Assembly: GCA_031553615.1 (NCBI GenBank)
Contig: JAVBLJ010000022.1
Span: forward strand, 20,075-84,074
Length of the DNA: 64,000 bases
DNA from: WQXF01 sp031553615
GTDB taxonomy: Bacteria; Bacillota; Clostridia; Christensenellales; Aristaeellaceae
Reading direction: 5' to 3'
Shown here piece after piece: positions 25,721 to 34,726 of the stretch. The notes under the pieces were generated by a model. That model was given only the letters and a program-made list of their open reading frames with translations. It had not been told where the DNA came from and ran no database searches. The position numbers were made by a program, and so were the translations under genes. The first letter of the stretch is position 1. Every line of letters begins with the position of its first letter.

Positions 25721-26665
25721 ATGCAATTGCAGGATGTCGCGGGTTTGGGTCGGAGACTATCGGGCGAGATTGCCCGGGTCATTGTGGGCAAGCAGCGGGA
25801 AGCCGAGCTGGTGCTTTGCGCGTTGTTTGCGCAGGGGCATGTGCTGCTTGAGGATATGCCCGGGACGGGGAAGACGGTGCTGGCGCGCACGCTAGCGAAG
25901 CTGTTGGATACGTCTTTTTCGCGGGTGCAATGCACGCCCGACCTGCTTCCGGCAGATATCACCGGCTCCAGCATTTACGATCCGCGCTCGGCTAGCTTCA
26001 GTTTTAGCGCAGGCCCGGTGTTCACCGGGGTTTTGCTGGCCGATGAGCTGAACCGCGCCACGCCGCGTACCCAGTCCGCGCTGCTGGAGTGCATGGAGGA
26101 GCGGCAGGTTACGGCGGGTGGGGAAACGCGCCCGCTGCGCGATACCTTCTTCGTCATTGCCACCCAGAACCCGGTGGAGATACAAGGCACCTTTCCCTTG
26201 CCCGAGGCCCAGCTTGACCGCTTCCTGGTGCGGCTGCGCCTGGGCTACCCGACCACCGATGAATCCGTGATGCTGCTCGATCGCTTTTTGCTCAGAAGCC
26301 CTTTGGAATCGCTGCGGGCCATTGCGAGCGAAGCCGAACTGCGTGAAGCGCAGCAACTTTGCCGCACCGTGCAGGTTTCGACGCCGGTGCGCGGCTACAT
26401 TGTGGCGCTTGCCGAGCGCACGCGCGGCTTCCGCGATGTACAGCTGGGTGCGAGCACACGTGGTATGCTGGCGCTCATGCGCTGTGCGCAGGCGCGCGCG
26501 GCACTGGACGGTCGGGATTTCGTGACGCCGGACGACGTGAAGCAGCTAGCGGTCTCTGTGTTTTCCCACCGCTTGATCGTGCGCGGCGCGTTCGGGCAAT
26601 CCGATGCGCAAGAATCGGTGCTACGCGAAGTGCTGGACACCACGCCGGTGCCCACCGAAGCCTGA
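25721..26665 (+). CDS. MoxR-family AAA+ ATPase
   Basis: 314 aa. A chaperone-like AAA+ ATPase. Seen: Walker A GTGKTVLART (~residues 47-56), Walker B and the following LLADELNRATPRTQSALLECMEE segment, sensor 1 FVIATQNPVE, the arginine-finger-containing LPEAQLDRFLVR, and a C-terminal lid. The ATG at 25721 has GGAGG about 5 nt upstream. It heads a three-gene set with a DUF58 protein and a DUF4129-like membrane protein, a common arrangement thought to assemble or activate an envelope complex. Confidence 0.95.
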   Translation: MQLQDVAGLGRRLSGEIARVIVGKQREAELVLCALFAQGHVLLEDMPGTGKTVLARTLAKLLDTSFSRVQCTPDLLPADITGSSIYDPRSASFSFSAGPVFTGVLLADELNRATPRTQSALLECMEERQVTAGGETRPLRDTFFVIATQNPVEIQGTFPLPEAQLDRFLVRLRLGYPTTDESVMLLDRFLLRSPLESLRAIASEAELREAQQLCRTVQVSTPVRGYIVALAERTRGFRDVQLGASTRGMLALMRCAQARAALDGRDFVTPDDVKQLAVSVFSHRLIVRGAFGQSDAQESVLREVLDTTPVPTEA

Positions 26666-26720
26666 GGCGACCATGCTGAGCGGTGGCGTATCGTTGTATC
26701 GTTCGAAAGGAGGGCGGAGC

Positions 26721-27848
26721 ATGCGGATACTGTGGCTGTTCCTGGTCATGCTGGCACTGTGTGCGCTGCAATCCATCCTCTTTCGGCGCTTGGGCATGCG
26801 CTCGCTTGCGTATAAGCGCACCTTTAGCCGTACCAGCGTGCATGCCGGAGATCGGCTGCACATGATTGAAACGCTGGAGAACCGGCGGCCCTTGCCCATT
26901 CCGTGGCTGCGGACCGAATCCCGCATATCGCCGCACCTGTGCTTCGGAATGGGAGAGCAGGAGGGGCGTGGCGATATTCATAGCGATGAGCACACGATCG
27001 ATGGCGACATGTACCACCGCAGCCTCTTTTTTCTGCCCGGCTTTTCGCGGGTGACACGCAGGCACGCGGTGATTGCATTGCAGCGCGGATTTTTTAGCGC
27101 GGCTTCGGTAACGCTCACCTCGGGCGATCTATTTGGCATGAGCGCCAATACGCGGCAGGAGGATACTGGTGCGGTGCTCGAAGTCTACCCTCGTCTGCTG
27201 CGCGATGCGGAGATTCCGTCGATGTGCCGCCGCTTTTTGGGCGACGTGCTGGTGAAGCGATACATACTACCCGATCCGTTTCTGACCAACGGCACCCGCA
27301 CCTACCGCCCCGGCGATGTGCCTCGTCAGATCAACTGGCGGGCGACAGCGCGGGCGGGCGAGTTGCTGGTCAATACCTTCGACTTTACCGCCGACCCTAA
27401 GCTGCTGGTGGTGTTGAACGTGCAGTTGGCCGAAAACCAGTGGGATAATCTTTCGCCTATGCAGATGGGCGTGGTAGAGAACGCGGTTTCGCTGGCGGCG
27501 ACGCTTTGCGTGAAAGCCTTGGAAAGCGGCGCGGAGGCCGGGTTGACCGCCAATACCGATACCAAGGCCGTGGAGAATCAATGCGTGTACCTGGCGCCGA
27601 TGCGTTCGCGGGCCCAGGGCGACGCGCTACTTTCGCTGTGCGCGCGCATCACGCTGCGGCGCGCACTCAACTTCTACACCTTGCTCGAACGGCTTTCGCC
27701 CCCGGCCGATGCCGATATCCTTGTGCTATCCGCCTACAGCAGCCCCAACATCGAGCGCGCTCTGGATTCTCTGCGCATGCGGGGGCACAACGTGGCAATG
27801 CAGCTCTTGAACGGAGGTGAGGCCGATGAACGGCGCACCTCTGCGTGA
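26721..27848 (+). CDS. DUF58 domain-containing protein
   Basis: 375 aa, ATG with AAAGGAGGG about 8 nt upstream. One N-terminal membrane segment (residues 1-20) and a soluble region with the DUF58 signature YRPGDVPRQINWRATAR, followed by a vWA-like fold (LLVVLNVQLAENQWD). The MoxR-DUF58 pair is widespread; DUF58 proteins are proposed clients or partners of MoxR ATPases. The next gene starts inside this one (23-nt overlap), implying coupling. Confidence 0.9.
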   Translation: MRILWLFLVMLALCALQSILFRRLGMRSLAYKRTFSRTSVHAGDRLHMIETLENRRPLPIPWLRTESRISPHLCFGMGEQEGRGDIHSDEHTIDGDMYHRSLFFLPGFSRVTRRHAVIALQRGFFSAASVTLTSGDLFGMSANTRQEDTGAVLEVYPRLLRDAEIPSMCRRFLGDVLVKRYILPDPFLTNGTRTYRPGDVPRQINWRATARAGELLVNTFDFTADPKLLVVLNVQLAENQWDNLSPMQMGVVENAVSLAATLCVKALESGAEAGLTANTDTKAVENQCVYLAPMRSRAQGDALLSLCARITLRRALNFYTLLERLSPPADADILVLSAYSSPNIERALDSLRMRGHNVAMQLLNGGEADERRTSA

Positions 27849-29073
27849 ACTGCCACGCCGGGCATTCCTGCTGCTGTTGCTGGGGCTGACCTTCGCGCCA
27901 CCCTTCGTGCTGATCGTGCACAGCATTGCGCCGCCGAGTCCGGCGTTACTGTTTGCTGTGCCCGGCCTTTGCGGCGTGCTTGCACTGGGGGCCAGCCTGC
28001 TTCTGAAAAGGATGCGTTACCTGATGGGCGTCGTGCTTCCGCTGGGGAGCATCGCGCTGGCGGTGGCCGCACTGGTCGCGAGCGGTCAGGGCGTTTCTCC
28101 GGCCAGCGTGCTGTATGCGGCGGGCTGCGCGGGTCTGTCGGTTTATCTGCTCGTCGCCTGCGCAACGGGAGGGCACAGCACCGTTTTGTTCGCGGGCTTT
28201 GCGATTCACTTGATTTGCGGCGTGGTGGCGCGCAATCAACCCTATGTGTCCACGCTGTTCTGGCTGGCGTTCGCGTACCTGGCCTGCTACCTTTGCCATA
28301 TGAACACAACCAACCTGCGCGAGCAGTGCGTCGCGCGCGGCAAGCGCCCCGCGCGCAGCATGCGAATGGGCAACCTGGTGCTATGCGCCGCATTGTTGGT
28401 GCTGGGGCTGGTGATTGCGGAATACCGCCGATTGATGGATGGGGCCATTGCGGTGGCGCGCACCGTGGTGCAGGTCATCGTAGCCTTGTTGGCCTTGCTC
28501 CAGCCTGCTCAGGAACCAATGACGGAAGGGATCGCGCAGAATGCTCAGGATTTCACCATGTCTGTGGAAGCGGCTGAACCTGCGCTCTTCTGGGTCATAG
28601 CGGAAAAAATCGTGCTCGTGCTGGCCTATGCCGCGTTGGCCGCGCTGCTGATCTTCCTGCTCACACGCATCCCCAAGTTTTTGCGGCGCATAATGGAAAA
28701 GCTGCGCACCTTTTTTTCGCAGTACTTCGGCATGCTGAGCGGCGAGTACACCGATGAGGCGGAGGAGCTATCGGGCTGGAGCGAATGGAGCACCCGCGTC
28801 GCGATGCGGGCGCGCAAGCTGGCCGCTCGCTTGCGTCCGCCGCGCCCTTGGCGCGATATGGACAATCGCGAGCGGGTACGCAGCGTGTATGCCCGCCTGC
28901 GCTCCTCCACCCGCGACGTACCCGGCAGCGCCACCGCACAGGAATCCTTCCGGCACGGTCTGCCCATAAAGCAGGCAGACGCTACGTTGCTTGCAGAAAG
29001 CTACGATCGGGCGCGCTATAGCGACCACGCTATTGGCGATGAGGAAGCAGAAAATGCGCGGCGTGCGTTATAG
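27826..29073 (+). CDS. Polytopic membrane protein with DUF4129-like C-terminus
   Basis: 415 aa, ATG with GGAGGTGAGG upstream. About five or six membrane helices lie in residues 10-190, one more at ~255-280, then a basic cytoplasmic tail. The tail (RERVRSVYARLRSSTR near residue 350, ending LAESYDRARYSDH) resembles the DUF4129 domain that ends TgpA-type transglutaminase proteins of moxR operons. The transglutaminase core itself is absent. Role unknown; envelope function is inferred from the operon. Confidence 0.7.
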   Translation: MNGAPLRELPRRAFLLLLLGLTFAPPFVLIVHSIAPPSPALLFAVPGLCGVLALGASLLLKRMRYLMGVVLPLGSIALAVAALVASGQGVSPASVLYAAGCAGLSVYLLVACATGGHSTVLFAGFAIHLICGVVARNQPYVSTLFWLAFAYLACYLCHMNTTNLREQCVARGKRPARSMRMGNLVLCAALLVLGLVIAEYRRLMDGAIAVARTVVQVIVALLALLQPAQEPMTEGIAQNAQDFTMSVEAAEPALFWVIAEKIVLVLAYAALAALLIFLLTRIPKFLRRIMEKLRTFFSQYFGMLSGEYTDEAEELSGWSEWSTRVAMRARKLAARLRPPRPWRDMDNRERVRSVYARLRSSTRDVPGSATAQESFRHGLPIKQADATLLAESYDRARYSDHAIGDEEAENARRAL

Positions 29074-29076
29074 CAC

Positions 29077-29105
29077 TTGCGAAAAAGAGCGGGAACGGAT
29101 ATACT
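29077..29105 (+). promoter_or_regulatory. glyA promoter
   Basis: TTGCGA (29077-29082), 17-bp spacer, TATACT (29100-29105). Confidence 0.65.
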
Positions 29106-29163
29106 ATCTTCTCGTATAGTAATGCAAGAAAACATCCAAAATCATGCAAAGGGGGAGCAAATC

Positions 29164-30417
29164 ATGATTGATATCGCTGCCGTACGTGCTGTCGACCCTG
29201 CCGTTGCCGCCGCACTGGAGGCGGAACTGGGCCGTCAGCGCGCGCACATCGAGCTAATCGCCTCGGAGAACTTTGTCAGCGAAGCGGTGCTGGCCGCTAT
29301 GGGCACTCACCTGACCAACAAATATGCGGAGGGATACCCCGGCAAGCGGTATTACGGTGGCTGCGAGCAGGTTGACGTGGTGGAAAATCTGGCGCGCGAC
29401 CGGGCCAAGCAGCTCTTCGGCGCGGATCATGCCAACGTGCAGCCTCATTCGGGTGCGCAGGCCAACATGGCAGTCTACTTTGCCGTGCTGCAGCCCGGCG
29501 ACACCGTGCTGGGCATGAACCTTTCGCACGGCGGACACCTGACGCACGGCAGCCCGGTCAACATCTCAGGCAAATATTTCAATTTTGTCGCCTATGGCGT
29601 CACCCACGAAACCGAAACCGTGGATTACGATGCGCTGGAGCAGCAAGCGTTGGAGATCAAGCCCAAGCTGATTGTGGCTGGGGCGTCGGCCTATTCGCGC
29701 ACCATCGATTTTCCCCGGCTGCGCAGCATCGCCGATGCGGCGGGCGCGCTGCTGATGGTCGATATGGCGCACATCGCCGGTCTGGTCGCCGCGGGCGAGC
29801 ATCCCAGCCCGGTGCCGTACGCCGATTTTGTAACCACCACCACCCATAAAACCCTGCGCGGCCCGCGCGGGGGCATGATCCTGTGCAAGGCCGAGTATGC
29901 GCAGGCCATCGATAAAGCGATCTTCCCTGGCACCCAGGGTGGCCCGCTGATGCACATCATCGCCGCCAAAGCGGTCTCCTTCCACGAGGCGATGCAGCCC
30001 GAGTTCGCCGCCTACCAAAAGCAGATCGTCGCCAACGCAAAGGCGCTGGCTGGCGCGCTGACCGCGCTGGACGTCCGCCTGGTCTCCGGCGGCACCGACA
30101 ACCACTTGATGCTGCTGGATCTCACCCGCTTCGATGTCACCGGCAAGGAGCTGGAAGCGCGGCTGGGTCAGGCCAACATCACCGTCAACAAAAACACCAT
30201 TCCCTTTGAGACGCGCAGCCCGTTCGTGACCAGCGGCATCCGCATTGGCACCCCGGCGGTGACCAGCCGCGGCATGCGCGAGCCCGAAATGCGCGAGATT
30301 GCCGGGTTTATTGCGCGCATTGCCCGTGAGGGTGATGCCGCAGTCGAGCCGGTGCGCGCGCAAGTCGAAGCGCTCTGCGTCAAGTTCCCGCTGTACGAAG
30401 GCAAGATCATCGAGTAG
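29164..30417 (+). CDS. glyA: Serine hydroxymethyltransferase
   Basis: 417 aa. Converts serine and tetrahydrofolate to glycine and methylene-THF with PLP. Seen: IELIASENFVS and TNKYAEGYPGKRYYGGCE near the N-terminus, the HSGAQANMAVY segment, and the PLP lysine in TTTTHKTLRGPRGG. The ATG at 29164 has GGGGGAG 6 nt upstream; an in-frame ATG at 29122 has no site. It has its own promoter and a weak terminator and appears to be transcribed alone. Confidence 0.98.
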   Translation: MIDIAAVRAVDPAVAAALEAELGRQRAHIELIASENFVSEAVLAAMGTHLTNKYAEGYPGKRYYGGCEQVDVVENLARDRAKQLFGADHANVQPHSGAQANMAVYFAVLQPGDTVLGMNLSHGGHLTHGSPVNISGKYFNFVAYGVTHETETVDYDALEQQALEIKPKLIVAGASAYSRTIDFPRLRSIADAAGALLMVDMAHIAGLVAAGEHPSPVPYADFVTTTTHKTLRGPRGGMILCKAEYAQAIDKAIFPGTQGGPLMHIIAAKAVSFHEAMQPEFAAYQKQIVANAKALAGALTALDVRLVSGGTDNHLMLLDLTRFDVTGKELEARLGQANITVNKNTIPFETRSPFVTSGIRIGTPAVTSRGMREPEMREIAGFIARIAREGDAAVEPVRAQVEALCVKFPLYEGKIIE

Positions 30418-30433
30418 CTTTCCTGCATTCCTG

Positions 30434-30465
30434 GGCGTGGGCGAAAGCTTGCGCCCTTTTATTTG
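30434..30465 (+). terminator. Weak terminator after glyA
   Basis: GGGCGT pairs with GCGCCC across a 12-nt loop, followed by TTTTATTTGGG. The stem is short, so read-through is likely. Confidence 0.45.
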
Positions 30466-30520
30466 GGTTTGCTCGGCTTTTCTGTTTGGCTTTCCATTTC
30501 GGATTTTCTTTTCGGAGAGG

Positions 30521-30559
30521 GGCGAAGGGCTTCTCTTCGCCACGCGTATGCGCTATAAT
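30521..30559 (+). promoter_or_regulatory. Hairpin and -10 box before the rRNA methyltransferase gene
   Basis: A perfect 7-bp stem (30521-30527 with 30535-30541) lies just before TATAAT at 30554-30559. No good -35 is visible. Confidence 0.4.
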
Positions 30560-30602
30560 AGGGCCATTCGCATTGAGCACGCAAGCAAGTGGAGGGTGAT
30601 CC

Positions 30603-31400
30603 ATGCAACCGGTGACCAGCCTACAGAATGCGCAAATCCGCGCGCTGCGCGCCCTGCAGGAGCGCAAACAGCGCCGCACGGAGGGGCGATTCCTGGTGGA
30701 GGGCGGCAAGATGGTGGAAGAAGCGCTGGCCCACACCATCGTCCGGACCGTGGTAGTGGAAGAGGAGAAGGCGGTGCACTATGCGCGGCTAATCGATGCG
30801 CTGTGTGCATCGGGCGCAACACTCATTGCTTCACCCAGGCATGTACTCGAAGCGCTCTGCGACACCAAGACCCCGCAGGGCATCGTGGCGGCAGTGGATA
30901 TCCCGTTGCCGCAGGAGCGCACAGGGCGGCGGCTGGTGGCGCTGGACGGCGTGCAGGATCCGGGCAACGTGGGCACCATTGTGCGCACCGCCGATGCGGC
31001 TGGCTTTGAAGGCGTACTGCTGGGCCCCACCTGCGCCGATGTGTTCGGCGGCAAGGCGCTCCGGGCCACGATGGGCTCCATCTTTCGCGTGCCGATTCAC
31101 AGCGTGCCCGATCTGGCGGCACGGCTAGCCGAGCTGCGCGCAGAAGGCTATGCGGTGCTCAGCAGCCAGCTCGAGGGGCAGGATTTCTTTGCGCGCGGGC
31201 CGCTTCCGCTCCGGCAGGTGCTGGTGGTTGGCAGCGAGGCCGAGGGCGTTTCGGATGCGGTATCGGCGGAGGCGACGCACCGGCTTCGCTTGCCAATGCA
31301 TGGCGGAGCGGAGTCCCTAAATGCGGCGGTAGCGGCGGGAATCATGCTGTACGATCTTACGCGGGCGGATGGATCGCCATCCGATCATTCGCAATCATAG
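30603..31400 (+). CDS. TrmH/RlmB-family rRNA/tRNA 2'-O-methyltransferase
   Basis: 265 aa. A SPOUT methyltransferase that methylates a ribose 2'-OH using SAM. An N-terminal RNA-substrate-binding domain (residues ~1-95) precedes the catalytic domain with motif 1 (DGVQDPGNVGTIVRTADAAG), motif 2 (VVGSEAEGVSD) and motif 3 (LPMHGGAESLNAAVAAGIMLYD), which form the SAM-binding trefoil knot. GGAGGG lies upstream of the ATG. ilvA follows after 11 nt. The exact RNA site is not determined. Confidence 0.92.
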   Translation: MQPVTSLQNAQIRALRALQERKQRRTEGRFLVEGGKMVEEALAHTIVRTVVVEEEKAVHYARLIDALCASGATLIASPRHVLEALCDTKTPQGIVAAVDIPLPQERTGRRLVALDGVQDPGNVGTIVRTADAAGFEGVLLGPTCADVFGGKALRATMGSIFRVPIHSVPDLAARLAELRAEGYAVLSSQLEGQDFFARGPLPLRQVLVVGSEAEGVSDAVSAEATHRLRLPMHGGAESLNAAVAAGIMLYDLTRADGSPSDHSQS

Positions 31401-31411
31401 GGGGAAGCGCA

Positions 31412-32608
31412 ATGCAGGTAACGTTGGCGGATGTGGTGCGTGCCAGGCAGGTGCTGCACGGGGTGATTCACAAGACCGATCTGGTGCCTTCTCGGGTGTT
31501 AAGCGACGAGGGGCGCGAAATTTTCCTAAAATCGGAATCATTGCAGCAGACCGGCTCCTTTAAGGTGCGCGGCGCTTACGTGAAGATTGCCGGGCTGACC
31601 GAAAAGGAGCGCTCACGCGGCGTCATCGCTGCTTCGGCGGGCAACCATGCGCAGGGCGTAGCGCTGGCAGCGCGTAGTTTTCACGTGCCCGCTACCATTG
31701 TGATGCCGCAAGGCGCACCGCTGGCTAAGGTCACGGCCACCCGCGCGCTGGGCGCAAAGGTGGTGCTGCACGGCGATGGATATGACGATGCGTACAAGCA
31801 GGCGGTCGCGCTGCAGCAGGAGAGCGGCGCGACCTTCATCCATCCGTTCGACGATCCGCTGGTGATCGCCGGCCAGGGCACGATTGGCCTAGAAGTGCTC
31901 GAGGATGTGCCCGATCTGGACGCCATCGTGGTGCCGGTGGGCGGCGGCGGGTTGCTTGCCGGGGTCGCGGTGGCGGTCAAGGCGATGCGTCCGCAGACCC
32001 GCGTCATCGGTGTGGAGGCCAGCGGCGCAGCCAGCATGAGCGCTTCGCTCCTGGCCGGGCGGGTGATGACGCTCACTCGCGCCAGCACCATTGCCGATGG
32101 CATCGCTGTCAAAACCCCGGGCAAGGAAACCTTTGCGATCACCCGCGAGCTGGTGGACGAGGTAGTAACCGTGGACGATGATGAGATCGCACAGACCATC
32201 CTCTTCCTGATGGAGCGATGCAAAATCGTGACCGAAGGCGCGGGCGCGGTGGCGGTAGCGGCCATCATGGGCGAAAAGTTCCACTGCGCGGGCAAGGTTG
32301 CCGCCATCCTCTCCGGCGGCAATATCGATGTGACAGTGCTCTCCAACATCATCGACCGGGGCTTGCTCAAAGCGGGCCGCCGCGCCAAAATTCGCACCAT
32401 TATCGAAGACAAACCGGGGCGGCTCAACCGCCTTTTGAAGATCGTATCCGATTGCGAGGCCAACGTGGTCTCCATCCAGCACGACCGGGCACACATGGAT
32501 GCGGGCATCGGCTTTGCGCTGGTGGAGTTGGTGCTGGAAACCCAGGACCGCGACCACGTGGGCCGGGTCATTGAAGCACTGGAGCATCACAATTTCCGGA
32601 TCGTATAG
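31412..32608 (+). CDS. ilvA: Threonine ammonia-lyase (threonine dehydratase)
   Basis: 398 aa. PLP enzyme deaminating threonine to 2-oxobutanoate. Seen: PLP lysine in LQQTGSFKVRGAY, SAGNHAQGVALAA, the glycine loop VPVGGGGLLAG, and a C-terminal ACT-type domain (residues ~325-398, beginning RAKIRTIIEDKPGRLN). This is the shorter single-ACT form rather than the long E. coli IlvA with two regulatory domains, so the physiological role could be catabolic or biosynthetic. AGGGGG is 7 nt before the ATG. It lies in a probable operon with the rRNA methyltransferase and the MATE pump. Confidence 0.94.
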   Translation: MQVTLADVVRARQVLHGVIHKTDLVPSRVLSDEGREIFLKSESLQQTGSFKVRGAYVKIAGLTEKERSRGVIAASAGNHAQGVALAARSFHVPATIVMPQGAPLAKVTATRALGAKVVLHGDGYDDAYKQAVALQQESGATFIHPFDDPLVIAGQGTIGLEVLEDVPDLDAIVVPVGGGGLLAGVAVAVKAMRPQTRVIGVEASGAASMSASLLAGRVMTLTRASTIADGIAVKTPGKETFAITRELVDEVVTVDDDEIAQTILFLMERCKIVTEGAGAVAVAAIMGEKFHCAGKVAAILSGGNIDVTVLSNIIDRGLLKAGRRAKIRTIIEDKPGRLNRLLKIVSDCEANVVSIQHDRAHMDAGIGFALVELVLETQDRDHVGRVIEALEHHNFRIV

Positions 32609-32640
32609 CGAACGGGCAGGGAAGGAACAGAAGGATTCAA

Positions 32641-34062
32641 ATGAGTGGACACAAGACCTACGACCTTACCGAGGGCGGTATCCTGCGCAAACTGCTGCTG
32701 GTGGCCATTCCCATTATGGGCACTTCCTTCATGCAGATGGCCTACAACCTCACCGATATGTTCTGGCTGGGTCAGGGCGTGAGCAGCGAGGCGGTGGCAG
32801 CTTCGGGCGCATCCGGCATGTACCTTTGGCTTTCGATGGCGCTGCTGCTGATCGGGCGCTTGGGCGCGGAGATCGGCGTATCGCAGAACTTTGGGCGCAG
32901 AGACTATGCTGCTGCGCAGGGCTATGCGCAGAATTCATTCCTGTGGGCTGTGGCGCTGGGCGTGGGCTACGGGCTTTTGATGATCCTTTTTAACAAACCG
33001 CTGATCAGCGTATTCGGTATGAAGGAAGAGGGGCTGGTCAGCAGCGCGGCCACCTACCTCTCGGTGGTCGGTATCGGTATCCCTTTTACCTATGTGAGCG
33101 CTTCGATTACCGGCATGTTCAATGGCTCCGGCAACTCACGGCTCTCGTTTTGGGCCAATGCGGTGGGCCTGGTCCTGAACATGATCCTCGACCCGCTGTT
33201 CATATTTGTAGCCGGGATGGGCATCATTGGCGCGGCGGTAGCAACAGTGCTGGCGCAGATGATCGTGTGCGCGCTGTTTGTGGTGTTTTTGAAAAAGCAT
33301 CGCGCCAGGCCTTTTCCATCCTTCAAGTTTTGGGTCAAGCCCGATAGGCCGAAGGCCCTGCAAATCGTTCGCTGGAGCGCGCTGACCGCGCTGGAGAGCA
33401 TGCTGTTTACCCTGCTCGCTATGGCGACCACCCGCCTCGTCGCTTCGTTTGGCGGCAATGCGGTGGCGGTGCAGCGCGTGGGCGCGCAGATCGAATCGCT
33501 ATCCTGGCTCATCGGCGGCGGATTCGGTACGGCGGTGACCAGCTTCGTGGGCCAAAACTATGGCGCGGGCAAGTGGACGCGCATCCACCGGGGCTTCCGC
33601 ATATCGCTGCTGGCCATGACAATCTGGGGGGTCATCATCACCGTGCTGCTGTTCTTTGGCGGCAGGTTGCTTTACTCGGTGTTCGTGCGCGAAACCGTGA
33701 TACAGGACATGGGCGACGTGTACCTGAAAATTCTGGCGCTCTGCCAAATCGCTACCTGCTTCGAGAGCGTGGCCGGAGGCGCGTTTCGCGGCATGGGCAA
33801 GACGATGCCGCCCGCCGTGGCTTCGATTGCCAGCAATGTGCTGCGCGTGCCGCTCGCCTATCTGCTGGCCTCCACTTCGCTGGGCCTCAACGGCGCGTGG
33901 TGGGGGATTTCTATCACTGCGGCGATGCGCGGCGTTATCATATTGATCTGGTACCTGTGGCGCGCACGGCGCATGCCCAAGCGGGATGAGGAGCCGGTGC
34001 ATGCGCAATTGGCGGCGGAGGCCGAAGGCAACCTGCTCGCCGAAGCCCCGATCATGCCTTGA
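32641..34062 (+). CDS. MATE-family multidrug efflux transporter
   Basis: 473 aa with about 12 predicted membrane helices. Typical MATE N-terminus (ILRKLLLVAIPIMGTSFMQMAYNLTDMFWLG) and the second-half equivalent containing RVGAQIESLSWLIGGGFG. Such proteins export cationic drugs or metabolites using Na+ or H+ gradients. A cytoplasmic acidic tail of about 25 residues ends the chain. The start lies 32 nt after ilvA; the NUDIX gene follows 19 nt later. Substrate unknown. Confidence 0.93.
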   Translation: MSGHKTYDLTEGGILRKLLLVAIPIMGTSFMQMAYNLTDMFWLGQGVSSEAVAASGASGMYLWLSMALLLIGRLGAEIGVSQNFGRRDYAAAQGYAQNSFLWAVALGVGYGLLMILFNKPLISVFGMKEEGLVSSAATYLSVVGIGIPFTYVSASITGMFNGSGNSRLSFWANAVGLVLNMILDPLFIFVAGMGIIGAAVATVLAQMIVCALFVVFLKKHRARPFPSFKFWVKPDRPKALQIVRWSALTALESMLFTLLAMATTRLVASFGGNAVAVQRVGAQIESLSWLIGGGFGTAVTSFVGQNYGAGKWTRIHRGFRISLLAMTIWGVIITVLLFFGGRLLYSVFVRETVIQDMGDVYLKILALCQIATCFESVAGGAFRGMGKTMPPAVASIASNVLRVPLAYLLASTSLGLNGAWWGISITAAMRGVIILIWYLWRARRMPKRDEEPVHAQLAAEAEGNLLAEAPIMP

Positions 34063-34081
34063 TGCAGAAGGGGGTAAAACC

Positions 34082-34534
34082 GTGAAGAGCACGGCTTATC
34101 CACTGGGGTTTTTGAGGATGTATAAGTACGTGGTGGTGTTCGCGCGCCACGAAGGGCAGTGGCTTTTTAGTCAGCATGCCGCGCGCTCCACGTGGGAAGC
34201 GCCGGGCGGGCATATCGAAGCGGGGGAATCGCCGCTGGATGCGGCGCGCCGCGAGCTCTTCGAGGAGACAGGCGCTACGCGCTTCACCCTGGTTCCGGTG
34301 TGCGATTACTGGGCGTGCTTTGAGCCCCACGAGGTTGAACACATCACGCACGATAATGGGCAAGTGTTTCTGGCGCAGATCGAGGAGTGCGGCGAACTGC
34401 CGCCGGGCAGCGAGATGGCCCGCACCGCGCTGTTCGATGGCCTGCCTGAGCGCATGACCTACCCGGACATCGCGCGCGAGATATTTCCTTGGGCGGAGAG
34501 GGCACTGAAAAACAAGGCTGATTCGGCAACATAA
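34082..34534 (+). CDS. NUDIX hydrolase
   Basis: 150 aa, GTG start with GAAGGGGG upstream. Complete Nudix box in GHIEAGESPLDAARRELFEE followed by TGA (GX5EX7REUXEEXGU), which binds Mg2+ and cleaves nucleoside diphosphate-X substrates. No extra domains; substrate not predictable. Last gene of the operon that starts at 30.6 kb. Confidence 0.92.
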   Translation: MKSTAYPLGFLRMYKYVVVFARHEGQWLFSQHAARSTWEAPGGHIEAGESPLDAARRELFEETGATRFTLVPVCDYWACFEPHEVEHITHDNGQVFLAQIEECGELPPGSEMARTALFDGLPERMTYPDIAREIFPWAERALKNKADSAT

Positions 34535-34560
34535 GGATTGCCGAGGGAGCTCGGCAATCC
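34535..34560. terminator. Perfect 12-bp stem-loop after the NUDIX gene
   Basis: The arms AGGATTGCCGAG and CTCGGCAATCCT are perfect with a 4-nt loop. Neither strand has a real T-run after it, so it may act as an mRNA 3' end or weak terminator for both strands. The 3' arm is duplicated downstream (see the 22-bp repeat). Confidence 0.6.
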
Positions 34561-34592
34561 TATATGCGAGGCTCGGCAATCCTATATGCGAG
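34549..34592 (+). repeat. Perfect 22-bp tandem repeat
   Basis: Two identical abutting 22-bp units (34549-34570 and 34571-34592). Each contains a copy of the hairpin's 3' arm, so the 5' arm can pair with either copy. Confidence 0.95.
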
Positions 34593-34600
34593 GCACGCGC

Positions 34601-34630
34601 TTGACAAGGAACGGATGTTCGTAGTATCAT
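34601..34630 (+). promoter_or_regulatory. Promoter with SOS-type box driving a short convergent RNA
   Basis: TTGACA (34601-34606), 18-bp spacer, TATCAT (34625-34630). The spacer contains GGAACGGATGTTCG (34608-34621), with a perfect GAAC-N4-GTTC core at the same offset from the -35 as the box in the promoter opposite lexA. LexA control is inferred from this likeness. Confidence 0.7.
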
Positions 34631-34636
34631 ACAGTG

Positions 34637-34726
34637 GGTAGTCTCTCAAGGGGCTGCTCAGGAATCCTTGGCCTTGTTGCCGGGGAGTACGGCACCGGTG
34701 TTGTGAGCACTGGTGCTGTTCTTTTT
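34637..34726 (+). ncRNA. Predicted ~90-nt RNA antisense to the 3' part of a small membrane-protein gene
   Basis: It runs from the expected start about 7 nt after TATCAT to a terminator: 11-bp stem (34692-34702 with 34706-34716, two G-U pairs), 3-nt loop, then TGTTCTTTTT. Within it, no reading frame has a ribosome-binding site. It overlaps the last ~23 codons of the minus-strand gene at 34658-34882, so base pairing with that mRNA is built in. The geometry resembles convergent type I toxin-antitoxin loci (for example txpA/RatA). Expression is not shown. Confidence 0.55.
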
